Of a stretch of 64,000 nucleotides of DNA, positions 50,808-59,179 are shown piece by piece (position 1 is the stretch's first letter; each line of letters begins with the position of its first letter). This stretch comes from Microvirga terrae. Its GTDB lineage: Bacteria; Pseudomonadota; Alphaproteobacteria; Rhizobiales; Beijerinckiaceae. The notes below the pieces were generated by a model that saw only the letters and a program-made list of their open reading frames with translations, had not been told where the DNA came from and made no database searches. Position numbers and translations under genes: made by a program. Location: the NCBI RefSeq assembly GCF_013307435.2, contig NZ_CP102846.1, positions 124,001 through 188,000 on the forward strand. The letters run 5' to 3'.

Positions 50808-51428
50808 ATGAAAAAGCTTGGAGTTGCTCTTTTGACGGCTGCCGCGCTCAGTGTAGCGGCAGCATCAAGTGCTGAAGCTCGCGGCTTCGGCGGTTTCCAC
50901 GGTGGTGGGTTCCACGGCGGTGGCTTTGGCGGTTTCCATGGTGGTTATGGCGGCTTCCGCGGTGGCTATGGCGGCTTCCGCGGTGGCTATGGCGGCTTCC
51001 ATCCGAGCGGCTTTGGTGGCCTCCGCGGTGGTTACGGCGGCTATGGCGGCTTCCACCGAGGGTTCGGCTACTATCGAGGGTACGGCTTTCACCGGGGATT
51101 TGATGGCTTCGGGGCCGGCCTGTTCGCCGGTAACCTATTCGGTGTATACGGCTACCCGTATGATTACGGCTATCGGGCTGATTACGGGTACCCAGCGTAC
51201 GACTATTATCCCTATCGCTATCCGGACTACGGCTACTACCGTTACCCCGCCTACAGCTACTTCCCCTACAGCTATCCGGCACAAAGGGTTGTCATCGTTC
51301 GGCGACCTCGCCATACCGTCCATATGCACAGAAGGCATCGGATAGCCACCACTTCGCCGCACCAGCTTCGGGGCGTGCATGCGCGCTTCGCGCCGTCGCA
51401 GCGGGTTGGCGAGGCGCGTGCTCAATGA
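50808..51428 (+). CDS. Secreted Gly/Tyr-rich repeat protein
   Basis: A 206-residue protein. The signal peptide MKKLGVALLTAAALSVAAASSAEA is preceded by AGGG. The mature N-terminal half is built of GGFHGG, GGYGGFRG and similar repeats; the next part is Tyr/Pro/Asp-rich (YGYPYDYGYRADYG). A basic end RRPRHTVHMHRRHR follows. Such proteins coat the cell surface or bind divalent ions, but specifics are unknown. Repeats at DNA level at 50890-51060 could drive length changes. Confidence 0.65.
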   Translation: MKKLGVALLTAAALSVAAASSAEARGFGGFHGGGFHGGGFGGFHGGYGGFRGGYGGFRGGYGGFHPSGFGGLRGGYGGYGGFHRGFGYYRGYGFHRGFDGFGAGLFAGNLFGVYGYPYDYGYRADYGYPAYDYYPYRYPDYGYYRYPAYSYFPYSYPAQRVVIVRRPRHTVHMHRRHRIATTSPHQLRGVHARFAPSQRVGEARAQ

Positions 51429-51655
51429 CGCGGCTCGGCTAAGCTAGTTGACACGAACTAGGACTGCAAAGATCAGATCTCAGCCGGCTCTCACTTGCTT
51501 TGATAAAGTTGTCATGGCCAGTGCTGGTGGAGCCGGCGTAGCGAGGCGACTACTCGCATTGGAACCTTAGAAGGATCGCCGCGAATGAGGTCTCAAATCG
51601 AGCCAGCCGCGGCATGATCGTACCCGGTGGCCGAGGAGCAAACGACAAGAGGTCC

Positions 51656-52137
51656 ATGAGCATCGCATTCATCCGTTCCAGAGGGGCGGAGCCGCCGATC
51701 AGGATCCCGGCAATCGGGCTCGATCTCCACGTCCGCATGCCCCGCTCGGCGGCCGGTGACGCCTTCACCATCATCGAGACGACCAATGCGCCCGGAGCTG
51801 GCCCGCCGCGGCATCGGGACGCGAAGCGGAGATCTTCCGCGTCCTCGAAGGGCGCTACCGCTACGAGGTCGAGGGCCGCCGCTTCTATGCCGAGGAAGGC
51901 GATGTGGTGAGCATCCCGGGCGGCGCCGAGCATGGCTTTGTCAACGTGACCGATAAGCCTGCCCGCCAATACATCCTGATCACGCCGGCCCTGGATGCTG
52001 CTGCCTTCATCACCGAGCTTGCCGGCGTCATGAAGGAGGGTGTGCCGGACCGCTTGGTCCTCGACGCCTTCGGCGCCCGGTGGCAGGTGGAGTTCCCCGG
52101 ACCGCCGGTGAGCCGCACCGAAACCCCGACGGGCTGA
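51656..52137 (+). pseudogene. Frameshifted cupin-domain protein
   Basis: The first frame from ATG 51656 reads MSIAFIRSRGAEPPIRIPAI... and ...APGAGPPRHR; past 51820 the cupin continues one frame away: EIFRVLEGRYRYEVEGRRFY, AEEGDVVSIPGGAEHGFVNV, ITPALDAAAFI. Joined, they give a typical small single-domain cupin with the HxH...E and later H ligands. One indel near 51816 interrupts it. Confidence 0.7.
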
Positions 52138-52221
52138 GGCGCAGCACGCCATCGGCAACAGAACCTGCACTGCCCCAGAACGGCTCCTGGCCGACCAACC
52201 GAGACCGCAATAACAGATGCA

Positions 52222-52647
52222 ATGCACCATTTGCCTGAAGGATCCCTGCCTCTCCATGGCCAGAAACCACACCGGATGCCCCATTGGTGCTGGGTGGATC
52301 CCGTCACAGGAGCGCTCCTGGTTCTCGCGAAGCTGGCTGGGTGGGTGAACGTCGAAAGCTGGCCCATCCTGATCAGGGCGGTCATACTGCTGGCCGGCGC
52401 GGCTTTCGCGGCGGTTGATCACGCGGAGATCCTCGCTGTCCAGACCGGCGAACCGTTCGGATCGATCCTCCTCACCCTTGCGATCACAACCCTGGAAGTT
52501 GGGCCAAACATCTCCGTGATGGTGGCGGGGGAGCCGAGGCCAGTGACCGCGACCATGCAGTCTACCCAGTCCAAATATGACCCTCGCTCGGGGCGGGATT
52601 ACCTCACTACCCGCGCCGCCGACTCCCTGAAGACAAATGCCGACTAG
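52222..52647 (+). pseudogene. Truncated Ca2+/H+ antiporter (ChaA-like)
   Basis: Residues read LVLAKLAGWVNVESWPILIR, AAFAAVDHAEILAVQTGEPFG, LLTLAITTLEVG, ISVMVAGEPRPVTA: the first helices of bacterial calcium:proton antiporters, including the PFGSILLTL-TTLEV acidic helix. Then the frame turns to unrelated sequence and stops after 141 residues, where a complete protein has over 350. The gene was cut, probably by insertion of the IS481 element that follows. Confidence 0.7.
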
Positions 52648-52660
52648 GTGTGGGTTCTGA

Positions 52661-53585
52661 TCAGGTTGTTCCGGCGAGGGTGTGAGCCGGTGTTCGTCGG
52701 CCGAGGCTACCATGCGGGCGCTGCTGATTGTACCAGGTCAGCCACCGCGGCAGGTCGGCGGCTCTCGCATGGGATGAGCTGAACGGGATCGCATAGGCCC
52801 ATTCCCGCAGCAGCGTCTGGATGAAGCGCTCGGCCGTGCCATTGGTCTTGGACGTGTAGGGCCTCGTGCGGACGTGCCGGATCCCGAGCAGCCGCAGCGC
52901 CTCGCGGAACAGCCGTGCGACGTACCCTGACCCGTTGTCTGTCATCACCCGCTCGGCCCGGATGCCACGCGCTCTGAACCGGCGTAGCGCCCGTACCAGG
53001 AAGGCCGTGGTGGAGCGGCGGGTCTCATCCGGCAGCACCTCGACGCAGGCGAGCCGGGTGGCGTCATCGATGGCCACATGAAAGCAGTCGTACCCAGCAC
53101 TGGGGTTGCGCCGATCACCCGTGATGCGATGACCCACCCGCTCGAAGCAGGCCAACTTCTTGATGTCCAGGTGGATCAACTCGCCGGGGTGCTGGCGCTG
53201 GTAGCGCCGCGGCGGCTCCTTTGGCTCCGGGGCTGTCAGGCGACCCAAGCCACGCCGGATGAGCCAGGCTGGGACAGTGGAGCGGACCAGCTTCAGCTTG
53301 CCGGCGATCTCGTCGGCCGTCAGCCGGTACTCCCGCCGGAGGTGCTCGATTACGCCAATCCAGTACGCGGCCGTGCGATTGGCCACCGTCGTGGGACGGA
53401 AGGAGCGCTTCTCCAGTCCGCTTGGACCTTCAGCCTTGAAGCGGGCCAGCCACTTGCGCGCTCCGCTCGCTGATGCCGAAGCCTCGGGTCACCTCTCGGA
53501 TTGCCTAGCCGTCTTCGAGGATACGGCGGATCATTTCCGCTCGACCCAAGCGGGTCGTACGGGCATTCTGATGCGGGTTGTTTAT
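52661..53585 (-). pseudogene. IS481-family transposase, inactivated
   Basis: The C-terminal 241 residues are open and contain the DDE catalytic core (HLDIKKLACFE, VMTDNGSGYVARLF, TNGTAERFIQTLL). Upstream the N-terminus NNPHQNARTTRLGRAEM then IREVTRGFGISERSARKWLARFKAEG is hit by a TAG at 53508 and a frameshift near 53460, and the expected ATG before NNPHQN is ATA. Three lesions leave it unable to move by itself. Its terminal repeats could not be placed. Confidence 0.8.
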
Positions 53586-53803
53586 CTCTCAGGTCCATCA
53601 GGGGTTCGTGTCGCAACGACCACCTTCAGGCCCTCAGACGGGATGAACAACCTCCTCAGAGCTCACACCAAGCGGCCCATTCGCTGAAATAACTTTGTGT
53701 CCAGCAAGATCTCGCAGACCAGGGGCTCCTGGATAAGCATGAGGAAATTCGACCCCCATTAACATACGTGACGTCTAAGCCTCACGCGGGAGCTGCCGAA
53801 ACT

Positions 53804-54898
53804 CTAATCCTGAACGGTGATAGGCTTCGCGCGCCGAGCGTTTGCAAGGCTTATCGCCCATATTATGAGGAAAAGCACAATCACCAGCATGCCAAGCACT
53901 TCGAAGTTGTCACCAAGTCCGTAAACAGTGTCCCAGAATGGCCCGTGAACCGACAGTTTGTCACCAATGATGCTCACCACTTGTATCGTAGCGATGAACA
54001 CAGCCAATACTACAGAAACCGACGTCACAACCAAGTTGTAACGGATTTTCCGCGTAGGATCGATAAACGCCCAGTCGTACACTTTCAACATAAGGAGACC
54101 CTCAGTTGCGTCGACAAGCGACATGCCTGCGGCGAACAGGATAGGAAAGATTACTATCAAGCTTGGCTGCAGTCCCTGTGCAGCATGGGTTGCGGAAATA
54201 CCGAAGATTGCAATCTCAGTTGCGGTATCGAAGCTCAGGGCAAACAGAAAGCCCACAGGCATCATATGCCAGCTCTTATTCACGAATCGAAACAACGGTC
54301 GAAACATGCGCGAGAACAAACCGCCCCCAATCAACAGTGCTTCCAGTTGCTCCCGCGAGCCTCCGTGACCTGATTTCATGCGACGGTACGCTTTGAGGGT
54401 GGAAGCTAGGATTGCGGCATTCAAAACGGCGATCCCAGCGAGGAACGTGATAGTCACAGACGTGCTAACGGCCTCTCCGAGAGAGCGGTAACTGTCGAAG
54501 ATCTCCAGGGTGGCCGCGGCATATGCCGCTAAGATTGAGACAACCACGATGAGAGCCGAATGCCCTACAGCAAAGAAGAAGCCAGTTGCCACTGGACGTT
54601 GCCCATTCTGAACCAGTTGGCGAGTTGCATTGTCAATTGCGGCGATGTGATCGGCATCGACTGCGTGCCGGAGGCCGAGCATATACACGACAGAGGCGAC
54701 ACCCAGAAGCGAGGGATTATCCCAGAAGACAACAAGTGCCCAGAGCCAGGCCCCAACATTCAGTACTGCCAGAGTGAGATAGAGAGCAGCAACTCTAAAC
54801 CGTTGAGCTGCGTACATGGACTGTATACCTCCTTTGATGCCCTTCTGATCTAAGGTCATGGACAACCTCGGTTGTTGCTGTGCGCTAGTCATATTCAC
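53804..54898 (-). CDS. NiCoT-family nickel/cobalt transporter
   Basis: A 364-residue transporter with about eight transmembrane helices. The metal-sensing motif RHAVDADHIAAIDN (HX4DH) is in helix II, and FALSFDTATEIAIF and LFAAGMSLVDATEG are the other conserved segments. NiCoT proteins import Co2+ or Ni2+ across the inner membrane. A GTG start overlaps the channel gene by GTGA; an ATG two codons later is also possible. As last gene of the operon it resembles NhlF, the cobalt supplier of Co-type nitrile hydratase in Rhodococcus. This supports cobalt as the metal of the enzyme here. Confidence 0.85.
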   Translation of the reverse strand: MNMTSAQQQPRLSMTLDQKGIKGGIQSMYAAQRFRVAALYLTLAVLNVGAWLWALVVFWDNPSLLGVASVVYMLGLRHAVDADHIAAIDNATRQLVQNGQRPVATGFFFAVGHSALIVVVSILAAYAAATLEIFDSYRSLGEAVSTSVTITFLAGIAVLNAAILASTLKAYRRMKSGHGGSREQLEALLIGGGLFSRMFRPLFRFVNKSWHMMPVGFLFALSFDTATEIAIFGISATHAAQGLQPSLIVIFPILFAAGMSLVDATEGLLMLKVYDWAFIDPTRKIRYNLVVTSVSVVLAVFIATIQVVSIIGDKLSVHGPFWDTVYGLGDNFEVLGMLVIVLFLIIWAISLANARRAKPITVQD

Positions 54899-55722
54899 GA
54901 ACTCCGGCTTGTGCTGTGAGATGATCCAATTACCCTGCTATGCTCCTCACCTGTTTGTGCGCTTGACTCCGCCGATACACCTAGGACAGAGGACGCTAAT
55001 ACTGGATCGATGCTCGCCCGCACTGGACTACCAAAATTTCGGTAGAGAGTGTTGATGGTAAGTTGCGCTAGGGCACCTCCGGCCAACTGAGACACGATGT
55101 AGATGACCGCGCCAACTACCGATTGTTCAGTAATACGACTTGCACCGAGGAGCGCAAAGGATAGTGCCGGGTTAGCTAACGAGGAGGGAGCTGCAGAGAT
55201 GCACGCCATTAGCCAGCCTGCTGCTACGACCGGTACAACCTCAATCCGAGAGGCGCGAACGCAACAAAGTACGACGGCTACGAGTCCAGCGCTCACTATG
55301 AATTCGCTCGCGGCACTGCGAAGGACGTCTGCTGCTTCGGACGAATCCGTAGATTGGATCCCAAAAAGCAAACGTGCGAGTTGTATTCCCAATGCTGCCC
55401 CAAGCACCTGAGCTAGAACATAGCTCATGGTACTTGGTCCATCTCGCTCACCTGAAAGCCATTGAAGTAGAGTGAATACGGGGTTGAAATGACCTCCCGA
55501 CAGAGGCCCAAAGGCCAGTATGAGACTGCCAAGCGCCCCAGGTATTGCTAACGCGCCCGAGACGTGCCCCGGCTGACTCCATAAGGAAGAGGAGAACACC
55601 GATCCGGCAACCACGATGGAAAGTAGCATCGTCCCGAGCGCTTCGGCGGTTGCACGTTTGACGAGCGGGACACTGCTATTGCGCTCGTAGTAGCATATGC
55701 CGCTGTGATCGCCCGCTCTCAT
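54895..55722 (-). CDS. MIP-family channel (aquaporin-like) with atypical selectivity motifs
   Basis: A 275-residue channel with six transmembrane helices and two half-helices. The first signature is HFNPVF (NPV for NPA), the second SLANPALSFALL, in which the Arg after NPA in the selectivity filter is Leu. The filter is therefore wider or less polar than in aquaporins and may pass small amides, nitriles, acids or ammonia; that is inference. A TTG nine codons earlier would overlap the previous gene by 23 bases; the ATG at 55722 is preferred. It is tightly packed within the nitrile-hydratase operon. Confidence 0.75.
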   Translation of the reverse strand: MRAGDHSGICYYERNSSVPLVKRATAEALGTMLLSIVVAGSVFSSSLWSQPGHVSGALAIPGALGSLILAFGPLSGGHFNPVFTLLQWLSGERDGPSTMSYVLAQVLGAALGIQLARLLFGIQSTDSSEAADVLRSAASEFIVSAGLVAVVLCCVRASRIEVVPVVAAGWLMACISAAPSSLANPALSFALLGASRITEQSVVGAVIYIVSQLAGGALAQLTINTLYRNFGSPVRASIDPVLASSVLGVSAESSAQTGEEHSRVIGSSHSTSRSS

Positions 55723-55726
55723 GTGC

Positions 55727-56086
55727 TCACGATCCCATTCTCCGTTCAACTTCGGACAGCGTTGCGGCCCAATTCTGCTCCACCGCTTCCATTTTTCGGG
55801 CGAGTTCCTCGGGCGTTAATATTCCCTTTTCAAACAAAATATTGGCGAACGCGGCAATCCACCGCTCATAATAGCTAAGGTGGGCGATAACCTCACTTCC
55901 AAGAGCTTCAACCCCACGACGCTTCTCCTCTGTGTTGATGATCTTGTGATAGTCTAAGACGTCGGCAAGCGCGTGGCAGCGCTTCTCCCACGGTTCGAGT
56001 TCATGCTCAACTCTGCTGATCTGATCTGCGGGAAGACCACCGATGTCATTGGGGAGACGTGTTAACAGGTGTTCAGATCCTGACAT
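55727..56086 (-). CDS. Nitrile hydratase beta subunit, N-terminal half (separate gene)
   Basis: A 119-residue protein matching the helical N-terminal domain of the NHase beta subunit: LPNDIGGLP...EPWEKRCHALADVL, then SYYERWIAAFANILFEKGIL-TPEELARK. The C-terminal barrel is absent and is encoded separately at 56731. A three-gene layout of this kind is known for thiocyanate hydrolase (ScnB) and the toyocamycin nitrile hydratase (ToyK). It starts 2 bases after the alpha gene. Confidence 0.75.
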   Translation of the reverse strand: MSGSEHLLTRLPNDIGGLPADQISRVEHELEPWEKRCHALADVLDYHKIINTEEKRRGVEALGSEVIAHLSYYERWIAAFANILFEKGILTPEELARKMEAVEQNWAATLSEVERRMGS

Positions 56087-56088
56087 AA

Positions 56089-56727
56089 TTAAACTCCCCC
56101 GTCGCTATTGAGAGCGGGCACAACACCAATCATTGAATCTCGCGTGACGAGAGCTGCCAGTTGCTCCTCATTTAGGTGTTCTGTGGACTCTGGACGCATT
56201 GGAAGGACAAGATAGCGAACCATTGCTGTCGAGTCGCTGACGCGGACCTCGACGTCATCTGGAACATGCGTTCCAAACTCTGCGAGAACGGCACGTGGCT
56301 CGTAAACTGCACGCGCTCGGTACGGCTTTAGCTTGTACCAGTCAGGTGGGAGGCCTAGCACAGGTCGCGGGTAGCAGGAGCAAAGGGTACAAACAACGAG
56401 GTTGTGCACCCTCGGGGTGTTCTCAAGAACAACCAGCTGCGTATCGTCGTAGAAACTAATGTCCAGTTCCTCACAGGCCGCGCGGCCGTTCTCCAGAAGA
56501 CGTTGGCGAAATTCGGGATCAATCCACGCGCGTGCCACTACCTTTGCTCCAAGCGCAGGAGTTCTTGAGTCGAGTACTTCAATTTGGCGCCTGATCTCTC
56601 CCGGCTTGATCAAGCCTTTTTCGATGAGGAGTTCTTGAACAGCGGCCTCCATCACGTCGAAATAGCTAGGAGCGCTGGTATTGGAGATCTCGCTGTGTGA
56701 ATGGTGATGGTGTTCAGAATGAGCCAC
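56089..56727 (-). CDS. Cobalt-type nitrile hydratase alpha-like subunit
   Basis: A 212-residue metal subunit. The metal site VCTLCSC (C113, C116, C118; Thr marks the cobalt type, Ser the iron type) is followed by YPRPVLGLPPDWYK, and EVRVSDSTAMVRYLVLP and LVTRDSMIGVV close it. In the family two of the three Cys are oxidised to sulfinic and sulfenic acids. It hydrates nitriles to amides; the related thiocyanate hydrolase gamma subunit converts SCN- to carbonyl sulfide. Tyr-Pro after CSC and TRDSMIGV favour a nitrile substrate. The N-terminal MAHSEHHHHSHSE is His-rich and might hold cobalt. It sits between the two beta half-genes, 2-3 bases from each. Confidence 0.85.
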   Translation of the reverse strand: MAHSEHHHHSHSEISNTSAPSYFDVMEAAVQELLIEKGLIKPGEIRRQIEVLDSRTPALGAKVVARAWIDPEFRQRLLENGRAACEELDISFYDDTQLVVLENTPRVHNLVVCTLCSCYPRPVLGLPPDWYKLKPYRARAVYEPRAVLAEFGTHVPDDVEVRVSDSTAMVRYLVLPMRPESTEHLNEEQLAALVTRDSMIGVVPALNSDGGV

Positions 56728-56730
56728 GTC

Positions 56731-57081
56731 TTACTCTCCCGCGAGCCAGGTTTCGAAGATGTCGATCTGAAGTCTGTCAGATGAGGATCCATTGTAGCTC
56801 GACCAAATCGAAGCCATTGGAACGGCGATTCGATAGTAATAGCCCTTCCATCCAGCATTTTTGCCGTAACCTTCCTCTTCATTGTCAATCGCTCTGGGCC
56901 GGACAACCGACAGCACGGTAGCCCGCTGTCCGCGTAAGTACGATGGAACACGATAATGGCCGATGGGTGAACGGGTGAGGATTCTCACTTGGTCTCCAGG
57001 TCCAAAGGCTGGAATTTCACCGAGTGCTGCGACGGGCTGCTCGGACTTTGACAGATCGTTCTGGGACAGTTCATTCATCAC
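56731..57081 (-). CDS. Nitrile hydratase beta subunit, C-terminal half (separate gene)
   Basis: A 116-residue protein matching the SH3-like barrel of the NHase beta subunit: FGPGDQVRIL, GHYRVPSYLRGQRATVL, YYRIAVPMASIWSSY, LQIDIFETWL. Compare ScnA of thiocyanate hydrolase and ToyL. It is the promoter-proximal gene, with AAAGGAG ahead of the ATG, so the barrel subunit is made first. The short extra loop NEEEGYGKNAGWKG near the middle is unusual and may shape the active-site entry. Confidence 0.8.
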   Translation of the reverse strand: MMNELSQNDLSKSEQPVAALGEIPAFGPGDQVRILTRSPIGHYRVPSYLRGQRATVLSVVRPRAIDNEEEGYGKNAGWKGYYYRIAVPMASIWSSYNGSSSDRLQIDIFETWLAGE

Positions 57082-58694
57082 TTAACGCTCCTTTCAGCCT
57101 GATGGTCTCACACTTGCGAGATACTGTCCTAGGCGTGATACGTTCGCTGTATTCTGTGCTTATGTCATGATCAGTGAGGGCACGCAGAGATGTCAGCTGT
57201 GAGCGATCGTTACCTTCCGGTTGGCATTCATTTACCAAACCAAGTCGCAGCCGTCTCTAGAGTTCTAATTCGCGGTTGGATGTGCAGCAATTATACAGCG
57301 GTATATAAAGATCTGGCGCCCCGGCGATGGCCCCCGGGGAGGCGAAGTTGGGAGCAAAGGGATACGGTTCGTTGCTACCCTTCGAGATCGAAGCTGCATT
57401 TATGATCTGCAGCCTGAAGCGAGTCAGCCTGAGCGCAAATGATGAGACCGTGAATCTGCTCATGAGAGCACGAGGCTGGGAGCTGTGCTGACCTGCCGCA
57501 ATCATTCGCGAGCTTTCAGAAAGCCCAGGTTCGCGAAACGGCTAAAGCGCACATTCCATGATGATGGTCTGCTCGTCCCCGCAATAGCTGTCACGAATTG
57601 CCTTGGAGATCAACCTGGCATAGAGGTTCCTAGCGATAACGCATAATGGGACTACCAGCCTCGTCCTCGCTCTTTCGCTGGCTGGACGCTCGATCTCCCC
57701 CATCAGTGCTGCGTCGATCCGTTTTTGCTTGCGGGCAGGCGCCCCGGACACATCTCGTACGTCCTGACCGTTCCAGGCAGTTCGCCCGACAACCCGAAAT
57801 CTCTGCTCGTCGCTGCTGCAAAGCCTTCGGAGCCAACTAGAATAGCACCCCTACTGGTTTTGTGCCGCCCCTGACGACTACATCCACAATACGTAGGATG
57901 CGCACCCACACAGGCCTCGCTGTTCGACGCCCATGGGCGAGCCTACGTCACCTCAGATCGATGTTTCATACCGTCGACTATTAGCTGGCTCGCGGACAAA
58001 GGCATGCCCCCCTCAAGCTCTCATAACTCCTCGCCGCCACTGCACTCGACATATAGGTCGAGTTACGTCGGGCGAGCTCCAGGCGGTCCGCGGTGCCCAG
58101 GGTGACTTTGTCCGCAGATGGATCATTCAAACATTTTCGGAAGGGCTTTGTATTGGGCGTTTCCGTCGACCCCCTAAAAGGACCGGCCCTCCGACGTGAG
58201 ACCGTAAAGATGCTGAACGTCGAGCTGACACAAATGTTATGTTAGAGTGTGCAGAATTGTGCTGAGCGTTGTGAACACAGTTAGACAGGGCTTTCGAGAA
58301 GATCCACAGACTCTCTTTCGGCACACCGGGTCTTCGTTGTAGACTTTCTGGGCCGATCATTAAAAATCGTCGATGGAGCGATTATGTATCCCAACGAGAT
58401 TCGGGCGTTCTTGAAAGACCTAGCGGAGCCCCAGCTGCATACTGATGGCGTGATGCTTGCTAGTGTCGACGCAAGACTGGTTTGCATGTTAGCCCCCTCA
58501 CTTTTGCCGCCGTCTTGGGCGGCCTCTTTTTGAGGGAAATCCTACGGCAACAACGAAGCTTTGGTACGAGTCTCGGTGCATTAGGAGGCCATGAATAATG
58601 TGCTAGCATCGATCGCGACGTTGTCGACAGATCCAGGGTCATAACGCTCCTCAAGCTCGAGGTTCCGTATTACACTCCTGGCGGAGATCAGACT
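57082..58694. other. Long intergenic region
   Basis: About 1.6 kb. Its left end should hold the nitrile-hydratase operon promoter. Open frames at 57542-57751 (minus) and 58384-58530 (plus, MYPNEIRAFLKDLAEPQ) are short and unsupported. A hairpin GCCGCC-GTCTTG-GGCGGC with CTTTTT follows at 58505-58533 and is probably a terminator. Confidence 0.4.
58505..58533 (+). terminator. Terminator-like hairpin
   Basis: GCCGCC/GGCGGC stem, then CTCTTTTT. No certain gene ends at it, so it may belong to a lost gene. Confidence 0.5.
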
Positions 58695-59147
58695 ATGCAC
58701 GCTTCTAGCGCTAGAAGCCTAACCGGTATCGCTATCGCCGGTATTATTTCCGGGGCGGTGGTGGCAACCGCCATCGGTCATGAGCATAGGCTGTCAGCGG
58801 ACAGCCATGGGCATTCATCACAGCGCACAGCCAAGCGGACAATCTCACCTGATGAAGAGGCCTTCATCACGCAGAGCAATGCTGCCATGAGCAAGATGAT
58901 GGCTGAGATGGCGGCTGGTCCATCTGGTGACATCGATCGGGATTTCGTTGCGATGATGATCCCGCATCATCAAGGCGCCATCGACATGGCGGCGGCCGTA
59001 CTCCGCTTTGGCCGCAACGAGCAGATCCGACGTCTCGCGCAGGAGATTATCGTCACGCAGCAGCAGGAGATCGCCGCCATGCGGCTTGCGATCGGCGATC
59101 CGCCTCACTCCGTGGGCGGATCCCCAGCGGAGCCGGCATCACCTTAG
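58695..59147 (+). CDS. Exported DUF305-family protein
   Basis: A 150-residue protein with a hydrophobic signal-like start (LTGIAIAGIISGAVVATAIG). The DUF305 core has FVAMMIPHHQGAIDMAAAVL and EIIVTQQQEIAAM, with Met/His pairs in a ferritin-like helical bundle. Relatives (CopM) bind copper or silver in the periplasm. It ends 32 bases before the beta-propeller gene, with which it is probably co-transcribed. Confidence 0.85.
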   Translation: MHASSARSLTGIAIAGIISGAVVATAIGHEHRLSADSHGHSSQRTAKRTISPDEEAFITQSNAAMSKMMAEMAAGPSGDIDRDFVAMMIPHHQGAIDMAAAVLRFGRNEQIRRLAQEIIVTQQQEIAAMRLAIGDPPHSVGGSPAEPASP

Positions 59148-59179
59148 CTCCCGTGCCAGTACAGGAAGGGACGAGACCC

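Noticed and set aside
50890..51060. GGTGGCTATGGCGGCTTCC-type repeats considered as a regulatory repeat array
   Set aside because: They are in frame and encode the Gly-rich repeats of the secreted protein.
51550..52713. A 387-codon minus-strand frame across the cupin and antiporter remnants
   Set aside because: Recognisable cupin and ChaA protein sequence is on the plus strand; the minus frame matches nothing.
57542..57751. A 69-codon minus-strand frame in the long empty region
   Set aside because: No ribosome site, no known domain, and surrounded by decayed sequence; not enough to call.
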